From Chlorella sorokiniana (Eukaryota; Chlorophyta; Trebouxiophyceae; Chlorellales; Chlorellaceae), in contig CP084620.1 in NCBI GenBank assembly GCA_025917655.1, positions 868,001 to 932,000 on the forward strand: DNA of 64,000 nucleotides, written 5' to 3'. The translations under genes were made by a program, and so were the position numbers. The notes under the pieces are model-generated. The model did not search any database. It was not told the origin of the DNA and saw only the letters and a program-made list of their open reading frames with translations. Positions 28,227 through 38,984 of the stretch are shown here, one piece after another. Within the stretch, counting starts at the first letter, position 1. The number at the start of each line of letters is the position of its first letter.

Positions 28227-28677
28227 CCGTCTTCGGAGGTCATCTCAGAGTCTGCAGCAGTATACACCCAGCATTTACTATAAATTGCGGCCTAGAATCA
28301 TAGTCTACAATTCAAAGACTCTTCCGCGGTGGTCCCTTCCTGTGTTGCCGTTGCCTTCTGCACTCTTCTGCACTGAGGCGGACGTCCCAGCCTGAAGGCA
28401 AGCTTGCACAAATGACTGTCACAATTTCATGCAGTGTTGCAGCAGGGATCCTTGCGCCCTGTCTGAACGGGGGGACACAGCGGAGGGAGGGACTCGGCCG
28501 CCCAACGCGTTTGGCTGGCGGTTAGCGCCAGCCGGACTGTTTGATTGCGAGCCAATATTCACAGATTAAGAAGGCCTGCAGGAGGTCTTGAAGCTTGGCG
28601 GCCTCTGCTGCCGCCGCCGTCACTCTCTGCGATCGTTGCGCCCCTTTGCAGTCTTTCCAGCCTTCAACCCTTCAATC

Positions 28678-30555
28678 ATGGCGCAGTATGATGTCAACGA
28701 GCTAACTATATGTGAGTCGGACCTACTGCTTTTAGGGCTCTGCCAAGTCCAGCTTCACTCTGCGCCAACACACGCCCCTGGCCCTCGGCGCTGCCTGCAG
28801 ACGAATTTTTCGAGTACTGGCCCTCGCTGGCGCTGGCCTGCATCGCATTGAGCCTCTACACTGTGATCGCGGCAGTTGTTGGATGGCTGACGGAACGGCG
28901 GAAAAGCTACCGTTTCGTCCACCTCATCACGTGAGCTGTGTCGCTTGCAGCAGCCTGCCTCAGGCCTTCTGCTCCTGCTCCGCTGCCACGCGTCTGCTCC
29001 TCTGCGCGGCCCAACTCCACATTCACAGGCCTCGTGGCCCTGGCCAACGGCGCTGTTTGCTTCCTCACGGCTTCTGCCCTCCTTTGCGCCCTGCAGCGTG
29101 ACCGGCCTCTGCGAGGCGGGCGGCTACGCCGCGCTCATCTACGGCATCGAGCGGAGCGGCAAGTCCTCCGTCTTCAACGCATACGTGGCCATGCAGGTGC
29201 CCGCGCACTGCCCCCTGCATGCACACACGCATCTGAATGAGTGGAGGATGGTCCGCTGCCTCCTGTGCTGGCTGCCAGTCCGGCAGCCGAGCTCCCTGGC
29301 GCCCTGCTCCTCCCTGCAGGTGCTGGTCATCCTGAGCCCCAACCTGATCCAGGCTGCCATGTACTGGCTGATGGGAAAAGTGCTGTCCTTCTCGCCCGAC
29401 CTCGTGCGCGGACGCAAGCTGCTGCGCGGCTGGGTCATCACCACCATCTTTGCAGCGGCAGACCTCTTTGCTCTCATGTGAGCGCGCACTGGCGGTGTCG
29501 GTGGCGCTCTGCAGAAGCCCTCCACGGCTGAAGCTGCTCAGAAAGCTTGCCTGATTGCGTTCTGCATGATGAACTGGAACCTGCTTTCTCCAATGTGCGT
29601 CCACGCATGCTTCTGCACCCGCTTTCCCTCAGTTCATCCCCTCCCCCTTTCCCGGCTGCGCAGCATCCAAGCCATCGGCATCTCCATCTGGGCCAGCAGC
29701 CAGTCAAGCGGCGACCCGGACCAGGACCAGATCCGCCTGGGCAGCGGCATCACCCTGGCCGGCCTCGCCATCCAGCTCATCGCCTTCATCGCCTTCACGC
29801 TGCTGGTCATCTGGGCGCACCGGCACCCCAGGTGCGACGCGGCGCCGGCCTGCCCCCGACTACCCTGTGGCACACTTGCGCACGAGCTGCGTCAGTCGAG
29901 CAGGCCCAACTGCTGCTTGGCCTGTGCGCAGCTGAACCTGCCTTTCAACCTCCGCGTGTGTGCGCGCGCGCGCACCCCCTCCCCCACCACCCCCGCACAC
30001 ACCACCGCAACGCCTCACCCCCACCCTTTCGCCCCTCATTGCCGCAGCAATGGCCTCACCGGCAAGCGCGACACGAAGCGCCTTTTCCTGGGCCTGTACC
30101 TCGGGATGGCGGGGCTGTACGTTCGCAACATCTTCCGCTTTGCGGAGTTTGTGCAGGCCACAGTGCTGACATGGCCGGCGCCAGAGGGCGCCTACGTCCT
30201 TTCAGAGCAGCAGGTGCGCAATTCCTGGCGTGGTTACCTGGGCGCAGGAGGGAGCTGCTGCAGCTGGCATCTTTTCCCGCACATTTCCCTGGACCCCTGA
30301 GATCGTTTCCTGTGTGTCCCTGGACCCCTGCCGCAGTGGATGTTCTACGTGTTTGACACGCTGCCCATCGTGCTGTGCCTCACCACCTACATCCTCTTCC
30401 ACCCGGGGCACCTGCTGCCAGAGCCAGTGCCCCAGCAGAAACATGCGCTGGGGGCCGACCTGGAGGGCGGCAAGCAGCAGCAGAGCGGCAAGCAAGAGGC
30501 GGAGTCTATGGGCAGCGGCAGCGAAGCCTTCAAGGTGCACGTCCTTCATGAATGA
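28678..30555 (+). CDS. RTA1-like seven-transmembrane protein
   Basis: About 324 residues in seven exons: 28678-28711, then six more up to the stop at 30553. Hydrophobic segments can be seen at SLALACIALSLYTVIAAVVG, AGGYAALIYGI, VLVILSPNLIQAAMYWLMG, GWVITTIFAAADLFALM, ITLAGLAIQLIAFIAFTLLV, LFLGLYLGMAGLYVRNIFRF and MFYVFDTLPIVLCLTTYILF, which gives seven helices. The motif order (LSPNLIQAAMYWLMG, then F-A-AD-F, IQAIG, then GSGITLAGLAIQ) matches the fungal RTA1/RSB1 family, linked there to lipid (sphingoid base) export and stress resistance. The C-terminal tail is charged and Gln/Lys-rich (KQQQSGKQEAESMGS) and probably cytosolic. Function in algae is not known. The start is the first ATG, next to AQYDVNELTIYEFFEYWPS. 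Confidence 0.83.
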
Positions 30556-30739
30556 GGCGGCGCGCCAGCAATCCCCCCCAGCAACCCGCCTCTCCTTCAA
30601 ACTGTTGCGCAATTGTTTACTGCCTGTACTCTCTGTTGCATTTAGCTGGGCCTGCGGTCTTTTGTCATTCCTTACTATGCCCGGCACCTTGCGTGCAGCC
30701 GCCTGCTCATGCTGCGAGGGCTGGTGCTCGAGTGTGGCT

Positions 30740-30744
30740 TGTAA
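30740..30744 (+). terminator. Putative TGTAA poly(A) signal of RTA1-like gene
   Basis: TGTAA about 185 bases after the stop codon. Motif and position only. Confidence 0.4.
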
Positions 30745-30983
30745 CCCTGCCACTGTCTCTCTGTTGGGTTGTCATTGACAAGGGGAGCGTGTGCAGTTTC
30801 TCATGGCAGGAAGCTCGCTTCCATTTGATGCTGCTGGTCTAGGATGACATGTGGCAGCAGCGTGGCCATGGTGCCAGTGTTGCATGCCAGCTGGGCATCA
30901 GCCTTCCGGGGCATGCCTTCTTGGGATTGCGACAGAAGGGCTGGGCGGTTGCGGAGGGCAAGGCTTCTCTGACCGAGAGGGAT

Positions 30984-30989
30984 CACGTG
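30984..30989. promoter_or_regulatory. CACGTG G-box just upstream of bZIP-like gene A
   Basis: A palindromic G-box 22 bases before the ATG of the first bZIP-like gene. G-boxes bind bZIP or bHLH factors, so self-regulation is possible but untested. It may simply lie in the 5' UTR. Confidence 0.25.
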
Positions 30990-31010
30990 CAAACAAGTCC
31001 TGGAATAGCC

Positions 31011-33178
31011 ATGGAGCCAGACTTGAACCCCCGGGAACCCTTGGCGGCAGCGGAGTTTGAGCTGCCTGCCCTTGAGACGTTGATAGATGACACATCAATG
31101 TACAATCAGGAGCCCATGACGCTGTTTTGGACTGCTATACTGCCCTCTCACAGCGGCGGCAGACAGGCGGCTCCTGCCGCGCGTGAGGTTGCCCCCAACC
31201 CTCACAGAACCAAGGCTTTGACAGAAGCAGAGAAGCTGGATCGACTGCGCGAGCTGAGTCGTGCCAAATCAGCCCGTTTTCGGCAGCGACGAAAGGTGCG
31301 ACTGATTCCCGGCGTCGCGGCACTCCTGCATCTGCACACGGTTGGCTGCCCTCCTGCAGGAGCAAAGAGAAAAGCTGGAAGCAACTTATGACGCAGTGAC
31401 CGTTGATTTGGAGCGCGAGCGCCAGCTCAACACGTCCATGCGTGAGGCGGCGGCAGTTCAGGAGGCGCTGAAGGAACAGAAGGATGCGGCGGTGGGGGTT
31501 CTCGAGGCGGCGGCTGGGGCAGATTCTGCGGGCCAGCAGACCAGGCAGACCCAGGTTTGCTATTGCAGGAGGGGGCAGGGCATGGGGAGGAGTCGCAGCT
31601 GAGCAGGCACCGGCAGGCTAGCTGCACAAGGCCCACAGCCGGCCCAAATGCTGTGCGTGCTCGCTTTCCTTTCGCGCACAGGTGAACACCCTGGCGCACC
31701 AGCTGTGGCGCATGCCCTTTGTGGACCGTGTGCAGCTGTGCAACCAGGCCTTCCACCAAACTGTGCCTGCCCAGGACCTGGCCGCACAAGATGGGGAGGA
31801 CTCTCCCCGTGATGGGTTCGCTTTGCCGCTCAGGTGGGGTGAGACGGTGTGCCTCTATGCACAGTTGCACAGCCTTGTCGCATGCTCACCATAGCCAAAC
31901 ACGCCCATCTTCCCATGTTGTGCAGCAAGAGGCAGCAGGCAGCCCTAGAAGTGGGCTCCAACCACCCCGAGCTGCTGGAAGCCGCGCTGACGGTAACGTT
32001 CGAACAGCTGCGGCAGGTGCGGGTCTCCCAAATCAGAAGTCCGCTTGGTTTGTGGGATCTCAGATGGATACCACGCTTCCCACGGTCCTTGAGCTGAGCT
32101 TCGCATGGGAGCCCATCTTGCTGCCGTCTGTGTTTATGTCTTGCTTTGACCCCCGTTGTGCTGCGCAGGACTGGCACCACTTTCAAGACTTGGCGGCAGC
32201 CATCCTGGCAGACTACGATGCAGGCGTGATTGGCGAAGCAGAGGCAGAGGCGCGGTTTGCCCCCGCGACATTCTACTTCTCGCTGCTGAACTCTATGCTG
32301 CTGCACCACAAGCCCGACATGCTGCATCGATTTATGGCCACAAGCAGGGTGCCCGGCGAAAGTGACGCAGAGGCGGCAGCCCGCTTCCGCAGGACAATGG
32401 TGAGGTTGAAGGAGCGGCCACAGCGCACGCTCCAGCGAAAGATTGGGCCGCAGCTGGCTTGATTTGTTGTGATGGCTCCTTTGGCATGCAGGTTGCTATC
32501 AATCTGAGCGAGAAGCAGCTGCACCAACTGCTGCCGATCTACGCAATGCACTGTGAGCGGATGCGTAATCTGGGCGTTGCAGCCGCGGACACTATGCAGA
32601 CGATCCAAGCAGTGCGGCAGGTGGGCTGTGGTGGGCAGGGGCGCCAACAAAGCTGCAAAGCTGCCATCAACACCACAATCTACAGTCCTCATTGGCCACT
32701 GACACTGTCCTGTGCAGCGCATGCTGGAAAGATGGCAGGCGAGAGGCTTGTCGTCGGCGACGCAGCAATACCTTTCTGTATTTGACGCGACACGGGCGCT
32801 GGCGCAACACAGCACAGCCACCGTGCTGTTTACTCTGGACTTCATGAGCGCCGTAGGTGGGCTGGGATGTAGGCAGGCATTTATTGGGGGTGTAGCAAGT
32901 AGGAGGTGGCTGTGCTTTTTCCATGACATGGCACATCTCTCACCATAAAATGGCGCCAATCTCAAGCCTGTTGCGACTTCACCCCGCATTTCTCCCTCGC
33001 AGGCGGCTTTCTCATGCCGGTTCAGAAGATGCGCATGATTGTTGCCAGCAAGCCCGGGTGTGTGGACCTTGCTGGCATGTGCCGGGAAGCGCTCCGCCAT
33101 TATGGCATGCTGCCTGCTGGTGGCCTATGGGCCCATAGCGCGCAGTTGCTCCCAGCGCAGAAGGCAGCAGCTGCATGA
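31011..33178 (+). CDS. bZIP-like protein A (tandem array copy 1)
   Basis: First of four related genes. Exon 1 (31011-31295) encodes an N-terminal motif (FELPALETLIDDTSMYN) and ends right after the basic region LSRAKSARFRQRRK. Exon 2 starts at 31360 and gives a coiled coil (EQREKLEATYDAVTVDLERE). Later exons give the shared C-terminal domain: LAHQLWRMPFVDRVQLCNQA, NHPELLEAALTVT, DWHHFQDLAAAILADYDAG, TSRVPGESDAEAAARFRR, LSEKQLHQLLPIYAMHCERM, RWQARGLSSATQQYLSVFDA, LFTLDFMSAVGGF and the end KMRMIVASKPGCVDLAGMCR. Basic-region spacing is x-x7-R-x9-L as in bZIP proteins, but the signature Asn is Ser here. This suggests altered or lost DNA binding. The C-terminal domain is not one I recognise. Probably a nuclear regulator. 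Confidence 0.72.
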
Positions 33179-34022
33179 ACCCTTCCTTAGTGTGCGAATA
33201 CTGGATCGGTGCTTATTGCAAACACAGTTACGCTTCTGATTGCGTCACTATTATACTGATCTTATGCATGCCACGCCCATGCAGACGATGCGTTTGCTGC
33301 ACTATGCTGACTGAAAGTTCTGACCATGCCCCCCAATGGGCAGGGGCAGGGATTTAGGGACCCCCTGACCGGAGCCCTGACCACCCCTGACGGCCCTGGT
33401 GAGGGTGGCGGTCAGGGTTGGGGCACCCTAACAGCGGCCCTGACACACCCTTAGCGTCACCCTCACCCTGGGCGGTCAGGGCAGCTGCTCAAGTGTTCCG
33501 ATCGCCATATTGCTGGCTGCCAGCGCTGCAGGCTTGCAGGCTTGCAGGCGCATGTTACCCCGACAGCACAGCTGCGCCGTACGGCGGGAGGCATTTGAAC
33601 TGTGCGGGGTGCTGGACTACCACGCCGCACATGCGGGGCATCCGCTGCGCCCTGGTGCTGTGAGAGGCACCTGCAGCTTAACAGGCTAACATTCCCTCGC
33701 ATATGACTTGTACCCGCATGTTCCGCCTCATGAGGCGGCTGATCAGCCGGCGGCGCCCTGCCACGGCGTTTGTGGGTTGGGGCCTGTTGACTGGGAAAGG
33801 GCCAGAAAACAAGCGGTGGTTCTGCTGCCCTGAATTCCAAGGGGTGAATTACGCCCCAGAGCACCTCGCGATTGTACACTGCAGAGATTTGAGGTCGTGC
33901 AGGCGTAGCGCCGCCGATCTGCTGGATGACAAGAGGCATGTCGAGATAGGGAGGCGCTTGTTGCTTACGCCGCTTCACAATCTCTGGCAGATTACAAGGA
34001 GGCTGACCGGAAAGAAGCGGCC
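33179..34022. other. Spacer between bZIP-like genes A and B
   Basis: About 840 bases, the longest spacer in the array. It contains the CCCTGACC/GGTCAGGG repeat block at 33363-33481. Open frames at 33463-33978 (minus) and 33703-34083 (plus, with ATG) resemble nothing I know, and the second overlaps the start of gene B in another frame. I do not call them genes. Confidence 0.4.
33363..33481. repeat. Imperfect inverted/direct repeat of CCCTGACC units
   Basis: CCCTGACCG at 33363-33371 is inverted at 33473-33481 (CGGTCAGGG), with another CGGTCAGGG at 33409-33417. An inner pair, GGTGAGGGTG at 33398-33407 and CACCCTCACC at 33458-33467, can also pair. Together they make a roughly 119-base block able to fold into a hairpin. 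It could be a small nonautonomous element or a regulatory hairpin. No coding content is seen. Confidence 0.55.
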
Positions 34023-36212
34023 ATGGAGGCGCTGCCAGAAGATGTTGGAGCCGCGTTCGACCTCCCGTCGCTTGAGGCCCTAATCAACGACCCTGAAGCA
34101 CTAGAACTTGACTCGCTCGCCCAGTGGCTGCCGGATGCACCGCCTCCGGCATGCGGCGGAGCAAGCGGCGGGGAGTCGCCAGATGACGTGACCCACCAGC
34201 TCACCTCCTCCGACGGTTCCCACAGCACGGAGGCATGCAAGCCGCTGCCCAATGTAGACAGGCAGGAGCGCATCAAAATCCAGAATCGTTTGAAACAGAA
34301 CCGCTACCGCCAACGGCAGAAGGTGGGTGAACACAAACATGCTCACAGCACATTTGTGACGAGTTTCTGAATGAGAGCGGTCCGTGCTGCAGGAGCGCCG
34401 TGAGCAGCTGGAAGCAACGTATGAAGCAACAGCCACGGACCTGGAGCGCGAGCGTCAGCTCAACGAGTCCATGCGGAAGGCGGCAGCTGTGCAGGAGGCG
34501 CTCAAGGACCAGAAGGATGAGGCGGTGGCGGTGCTGGAGGCAGCTGCAGGGACGCAGCCTGCAGGCCAGCCGCCCATGCAGACCCAGGTGCGTGGGTGGG
34601 GGCTGCAGCGGGCTGCACTTGCTTTGCGGCGTCATGGCAGCTGTCATGGCAAGCGCTGCCAGCGACAGGTGGACCCCTCCATTCAGGATTGCTGTGCCTT
34701 TGCCGTGCCGCAGGCAGCTGAGCCGAGCGACCCGGACACAAAGGCCCTGGCGCACCAGCTGTGGCGGCTGCCCTTTCACGACCGCACCCAGATTTTGAAC
34801 CGCGCCTTCTACGCAACCCCGCGCGGCCAAGCCACCCTGGCGCTGCCCGGCGGGGACCCGCGGGAGGAGGCCGCCTGCTTCTCGCCTGAGTGAGCTGCGC
34901 CTGCTCTGCGTGCACAAACCAGGGCTGCCTGCTCAGCCATGCCTGTGCTCAGTGGCTTCCGCGCAAGCCCTTCCCCTCACGGCGGCACGCTGCGCAGCCT
35001 GTCCAAGCAAATCGCCGTCGAGGTGGCCTCCTGCCATCCCAAGCTGCTGGAAGCTGCGCTCGCAGTGACGCCGGAGCAGCTGCTGAAGGTGCGAGGCTGG
35101 CAGTCGCTGCTGGAGCGGCCACATGCGGTGGTTCCTCGCTGGTGCAGCCAAAGCGTATCAGCCAATGCGCTCACACCTCTGCTGCAGGACCGGCAGCACA
35201 TCCAGGACCTGGCTGCAGAGATCCTGGCTGAGTACGACGCAGGGCGGATTGACGCTGCGGAGGCGCAGCGGCGTTTTTCCCTGCCACAGCATTCTACTCG
35301 CTGCTCATGTCCATGCTGATGAGCCACAAGCCGGAGGTGGCGCTGGCGCTCATGTCCACCACCCGCCTCCCGGCGAGAGCGAGGCCGAGGAGGCGGCCCG
35401 CTGTCGCAGGATTGTGGTGAGCTCGATGGAGCAGCGTAGCCACAGAGATGCACGGCTGTGCCCAGACAAGCAGCACGCCCCTTTTTCTGCTGATTGTGCC
35501 AAGCATCAGCTGAATGCTGGCCCTGTGCTGCGCCGTGGTGCAGCTGGAGGCGGAGCTCAGCACGGAGCAGCTGCAGGGTTTAGCCCCTCTGTATGCCGCA
35601 CATCAGGCTCACATGCAGCAGCTGGGCACTGAGACGGCAAGCACACTGCAGGCGCTGCGGGAGGTGCAGCGGGTGAGTCGATGGCAAGCCCTCGCACTGG
35701 GGAGCTGCCGCAAGCCCCGGCCTGCTGTTGGGGCGCACCTGTCGTTGGTCCTGCTGGGACGACCATCTCTCAGCGTGCTTCTCCTCTGCTTCGCAGCGCA
35801 TGGAGGAGCAGTGGCAGGCGCAGGGCCTGTCGGCGGCGGCGCAGCAGTACTTGGCTGTTTTTGATGCGGCTGGGGCTCTGACGCATCACCCAAGGCCGCC
35901 ATGCTGCTGACGCTGGACTTCATGAGCGCCGCGGGTGGGCTGCCAGGCTGTCGTGCAACGAGGACAGGCGGCTGTGTCCTGGCACGATCTAGTGTGAGGT
36001 TTAGAGCACCAGCTCCGGCTCAGTCCTTGCCCCTGCCCTGCTGCTGCGTAGGCACGTTAATAAAGCCGCTGCAGAAGATGCGCATGGTGGCGCTGAGCAG
36101 GCCTGTGTACCTTGACATGGCCGCCATGATTCGAGAGGCCCTGCACCACCACGGCATGCTGCCGGTGGCAGGGCCGGGTAGCAAGTCCGGCCCGCGGCTG
36201 CTGACGCGATGA
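34023..36212 (+). CDS. bZIP-like protein B (tandem array copy 2)
   Basis: Same architecture as gene A. N-terminal motif: FDLPSLEALINDPEALELD followed by LAQWLPD. Basic region QNRLKQNRYRQRQK, with Asn, seven residues, then Arg, then nine residues to Leu, fits bZIP exactly, and the intron follows RQRQK. The coiled coil is ERREQLEATYEATATDLERE. The heptad positions after the first Leu are Thr, Glu, Met, Gln, so the zipper is weak. C-terminal domain: LAHQLWRLPFHDRTQILNRA, CHPKLLEAALAVTPEQLLK, DRQHIQDLAAEILAEYDAG, TTRLPGES, LSTEQLQGLAPLYAAH, QAQGLSAAAQQYLAVFDAAG and KPLQKMRMVALSRPVYLDMA. The end is GSKSGPRLLTR. Slips at 35274-35278 (T run), near 35369-35373 and near 35887-35892 all look like missing bases. 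The 3' part is nearly identical to gene C. Confidence 0.75.
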
Positions 36213-36513
36213 GGCGGCAGCCGCCTGGCACGCTGTGTCTCATGTACCATAGCAGTTAGTCCATCAAATGATCTGCGATACATAATGCATTGCTGGTGGA
36301 AGACACCGAACATGACTTGCATAGCAAGGACAGAGGTTTGCAGCATGGCACACAGTTCTGGAGGCCCTGCCTCCTGCCATGCTGGCAGAGCTGGAAGCCT
36401 ATCCAGCACCGCCGTCCCTTGCGGCAGTCGATTGCCGACAAATCCACTCCGTTTGTTGCTTCACGTTTCGCAATAGGTATGCTTTGTGACTATGCCGACG
36501 TATCGGAGCGCCT
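36213..36513. other. Spacer between bZIP-like genes B and C
   Basis: About 300 bases with no gene. An ACGT core in a near-palindrome (CCGACGTATCGG, 36495-36506) lies a few bases before the ATG of gene C. Confidence 0.35.
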
Positions 36514-38608
36514 ATGAGGCCAGGCTCACTTCCGAAGGGGCCCCTGGACCCCGCCGACTTCGACCTTCCACCCCTCGATGTGCTCATCAATGATCAATCA
36601 GTGCTGGATGCTGATTTGATGGCGAAATGGCTCGAGGACGAGCCGACAACGGCAGGCTGTGGCGGTGCGACGGCTTATGTCGCCAATCAGCTCACCACAA
36701 GTGGCGGTTCGTCGTCAGATGGAAGCAAGCCCCTGACTGATGAAGAGAAGCTGGAGCGTATGCGCGCTCAGAACCGAGCTAAAACAGCTCGATATCGACA
36801 ACGCCAGAAGGTGGGAGCTGCGGGTGTTTCGGGTCGGGGTGTCACCACTGGCAGCTCAACCCTTCCAGCATGCAAACATACATGCGCGTGGCATGCCATG
36901 CTGCAGGAGCGCATGGAACAGCTGCAGACGAGCTGCACAAGAGTTGAAGCGGACCTGGAGCGTGAGCGCCAGCTACATGCCTCGCTGCGGAAGGCGGTGG
37001 CGGTTCAGGAGGCGCTGAAAGATCAGAGGGACGCGGGAGTTGCCGCGCTGGAAGCAGCGGCGGAGCCAGCAGACCCGCGGCCCGGGCAGGCCAATTCGGA
37101 GCGAGAGACAGGGCAGCGTGCGGCGCCGGAGGTGCAGGGCCTGGTCCAGCAGCTGTGGCGGCTGCCCTTCCAGGAGCGCGTGCAGCTGTGCAACACGGTG
37201 TTCCATCACACGCCGCCTGCTCAAGCCGCTTTGAGCCTGCACTCGAGCGATGCCCATGCAGCCGCCTTCTCCCTCGACATCGTGTGAGCCCTGCTGTCCG
37301 GCCTGTGCCAGCTCGGCATGTACAGCTCAGCACAGGTGGACATCACCCACGCGGCCTTCAGCCGCTCAGCACGTGCCGGGTTTTGCGCCCGCCCCTCCCG
37401 CAGGACGAAGAAGCAAATGGCGCTGGACATGGCCGCCCACCACCCTGCCCTGCTGGAAGCCACCTTGAGCGGGTCGCTGGAGGAGCTGGTGGAGGTGGGA
37501 GGGAAGGCAGGCCTGCTTGCCTCCCTGGCCTGGAGCGCTGCGCACCGCCCGCCCTGCTGCCCCCAAGGCATGTGCCCCAGAAGCGGTCCCACTGCCGCCT
37601 GGCCGCTGCAGGACTGGCACCACCTGCAGGAGCTTGGAGCAGGGTTGCTGGCGCGGCACGAAGCTGGGGAGATTGACGGGACGGAGGCGCAGGGCGTTTT
37701 GCCCCCGCACGCATGTACTACTCCCTGCTGCTCTGCATGCTGCTGAACAGCAAGCCCACAGTTGTGCACCAGCTAATGACCATGACACGACTGCCAGGCG
37801 AGAGCGAGGAGGAGGAGGCCGAGCGCTGGCGGGGGGTGGCGGTGAGGCACTCGAAGGCGGGGAGGCAGCCGTCTTGAGTGTTCTGTGGGACGTGCCGCAT
37901 GTGTCTTGCTGACGTGCCGCATGTGTCTTGCTGCTGACATCCCACCTAAAATGCCTGCAGTTGGCTGTCAATCTGAGCAAGACGCAGCTGCAGCAGCTGG
38001 CGCCAATCTATGAGAGTTACTGCAGCCGCATGCGCCAGTTGGGCACCAAGGCCGCCGGAGTGTTGGACACTCTTCAGGGGGTGAAGCAGGTGTGTCTGCT
38101 GGGGCATTGTGATGTCCAGAAAACCTCCCAACGATGGCTGACTCACAGCCGTTCCTCTTGCTGACCCTGCAGCGTATGGCAGAGCGGTGGCAGGCGCAGG
38201 GCCTGTCGGCGGCGGCGCAGCAGTACTTGGCTGTGTTTGATGGGGCTGGGGCGCTGACGCATCACAGCACAGCCGCCGTGTTGCTCACAATCGACTTCTT
38301 GAACTGCACAGGTACGTGCAGGGCTGGCACATGGCTCTCTGCAGGGCGTGCCGTGCAAACCCGGTCCCGCGCCCGTGCAAGGGACCCACACCCGCGCCCT
38401 CGCTGCCCTGCATGCAGGCACGTTCATCAAGCCGCTGCAGAAGATGCGCATGGTGGCGCTGAGCAGGCCTGTGTACCCCGACATTGCCGCCATGATTCGG
38501 GAGGCCCTGCACCACCACGGCATGCTGCCGGCTGTTCCGCTGCCAGGGCGCTGCGCACGCGGCGATGATGCTGATGCCACCCAACCCAACCTACAGGCAG
38601 CCGCGTGA
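36514..38608 (+). CDS. bZIP-like protein C (tandem array copy 3)
   Basis: N-terminal motif: FDLPPLDVLINDQSVLDADL then MAKWLEDE. Basic region QNRAKTARYRQRQK gives N-x7-R-x9-L with the first zipper Leu in ERMEQL, and an intron follows RQRQK as in the other copies. Coiled coil: ERMEQLQTSCTRVEADLERE, QLHASLRKAVAVQEALKDQ. C-terminal domain: LVQQLWRLPFQERVQLCNTV, HHPALLEATLSGSLEELVE, DWHHLQELGAGLLARHEAG, MTRLPGESEEEEAERWRG, LSKTQLQQLAPIYESYCSRM, RWQAQGLSAAAQQYLAVFDG, LLTIDFLN and KPLQKMRMVALSRPVYPDIA. The end is TQPNLQAAA. A slip near 37691-37700 looks like one missing base. An intronic 23-base direct repeat is at 37889-37933. TGTAA occurs downstream at 38772-38776 and 38812-38816. Confidence 0.77.
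37889..37933. repeat. Direct repeat of about 23 bases in gene C intron
   Basis: GACGTGCCGCATGTGTCTTG plus CTG occurs twice back to back (37889-37911 and 37911-37933), sharing one base, inside the intron before the exon that starts LAVNLSKTQLQ. Confidence 0.8.
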
Positions 38609-38984
38609 CACCCCTCCTGGGGTGTCGGTTTCACTGCAATTATTGGCAGGTCTGCACTTTGTTTTCGGGAATGTCTGCTCTTGTTCTGGCACACTCATAA
38701 CCACCGGCCCTTCCACCTGCAATTTTTTCTTTCATTTGATCCATTTTTCAGTTTCGGATGTTTCTCGGCTGTGTAAAACAACTGCCGCAAGTCAATATTT
38801 CGACTTATCTTTGTAAGGCGGGCATCTTTTGTTAGTTGTGTACCATCAAGGTACAAGGAAGGGTTCAGCTAACCCATTACGTTTCTTAGACTTTGAAGGC
38901 ATTGCGGCCAATTCGAGCGCGGCGGTAGCAGCCGACGACATTTTGGCGCGTTTGCGTGCGTTGCCAACACGCCGCGTTGTGAAC
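38609..38984. other. Spacer between bZIP-like genes C and D
   Basis: Holds the gene C 3' region with two TGTAA elements. From about 38830 an open frame runs in phase into gene D without its own ATG. It could be 5' UTR or an upstream coding exon. Confidence 0.4.

Larger units (their letters stand above)
27897..28677. other. Intergenic region upstream of RTA1-like gene
   Basis: No supported gene. It contains the ATP-grasp poly(A)-type TGTAA at 27965-27969, two ACGT-core elements near 28209-28226, and a TATA-like TATAAATT at 28279-28286. The sequence is locally AT-richer at 28200-28320, as expected for a promoter of the downstream gene. Confidence 0.45.
30556..31010. other. Intergenic region before the bZIP-like array
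   Basis: Holds the RTA1-like 3' UTR, with TGTAA at 30740-30744, and the upstream region of the first bZIP-like gene, with a CACGTG element at 30984-30989. No gene is supported. Confidence 0.45.

Noticed and set aside
33463-34083. Open frames on both strands in the A-B spacer
   Set aside because: Neither shows family resemblance, conserved motif or splice sites. The plus-strand one runs into gene B out of frame.
35800-38560. Treating genes B and C as an assembly duplication of one gene
   Set aside because: Their 5' exons, linkers and introns differ clearly, so they are separate loci despite near-identical 3' exons.
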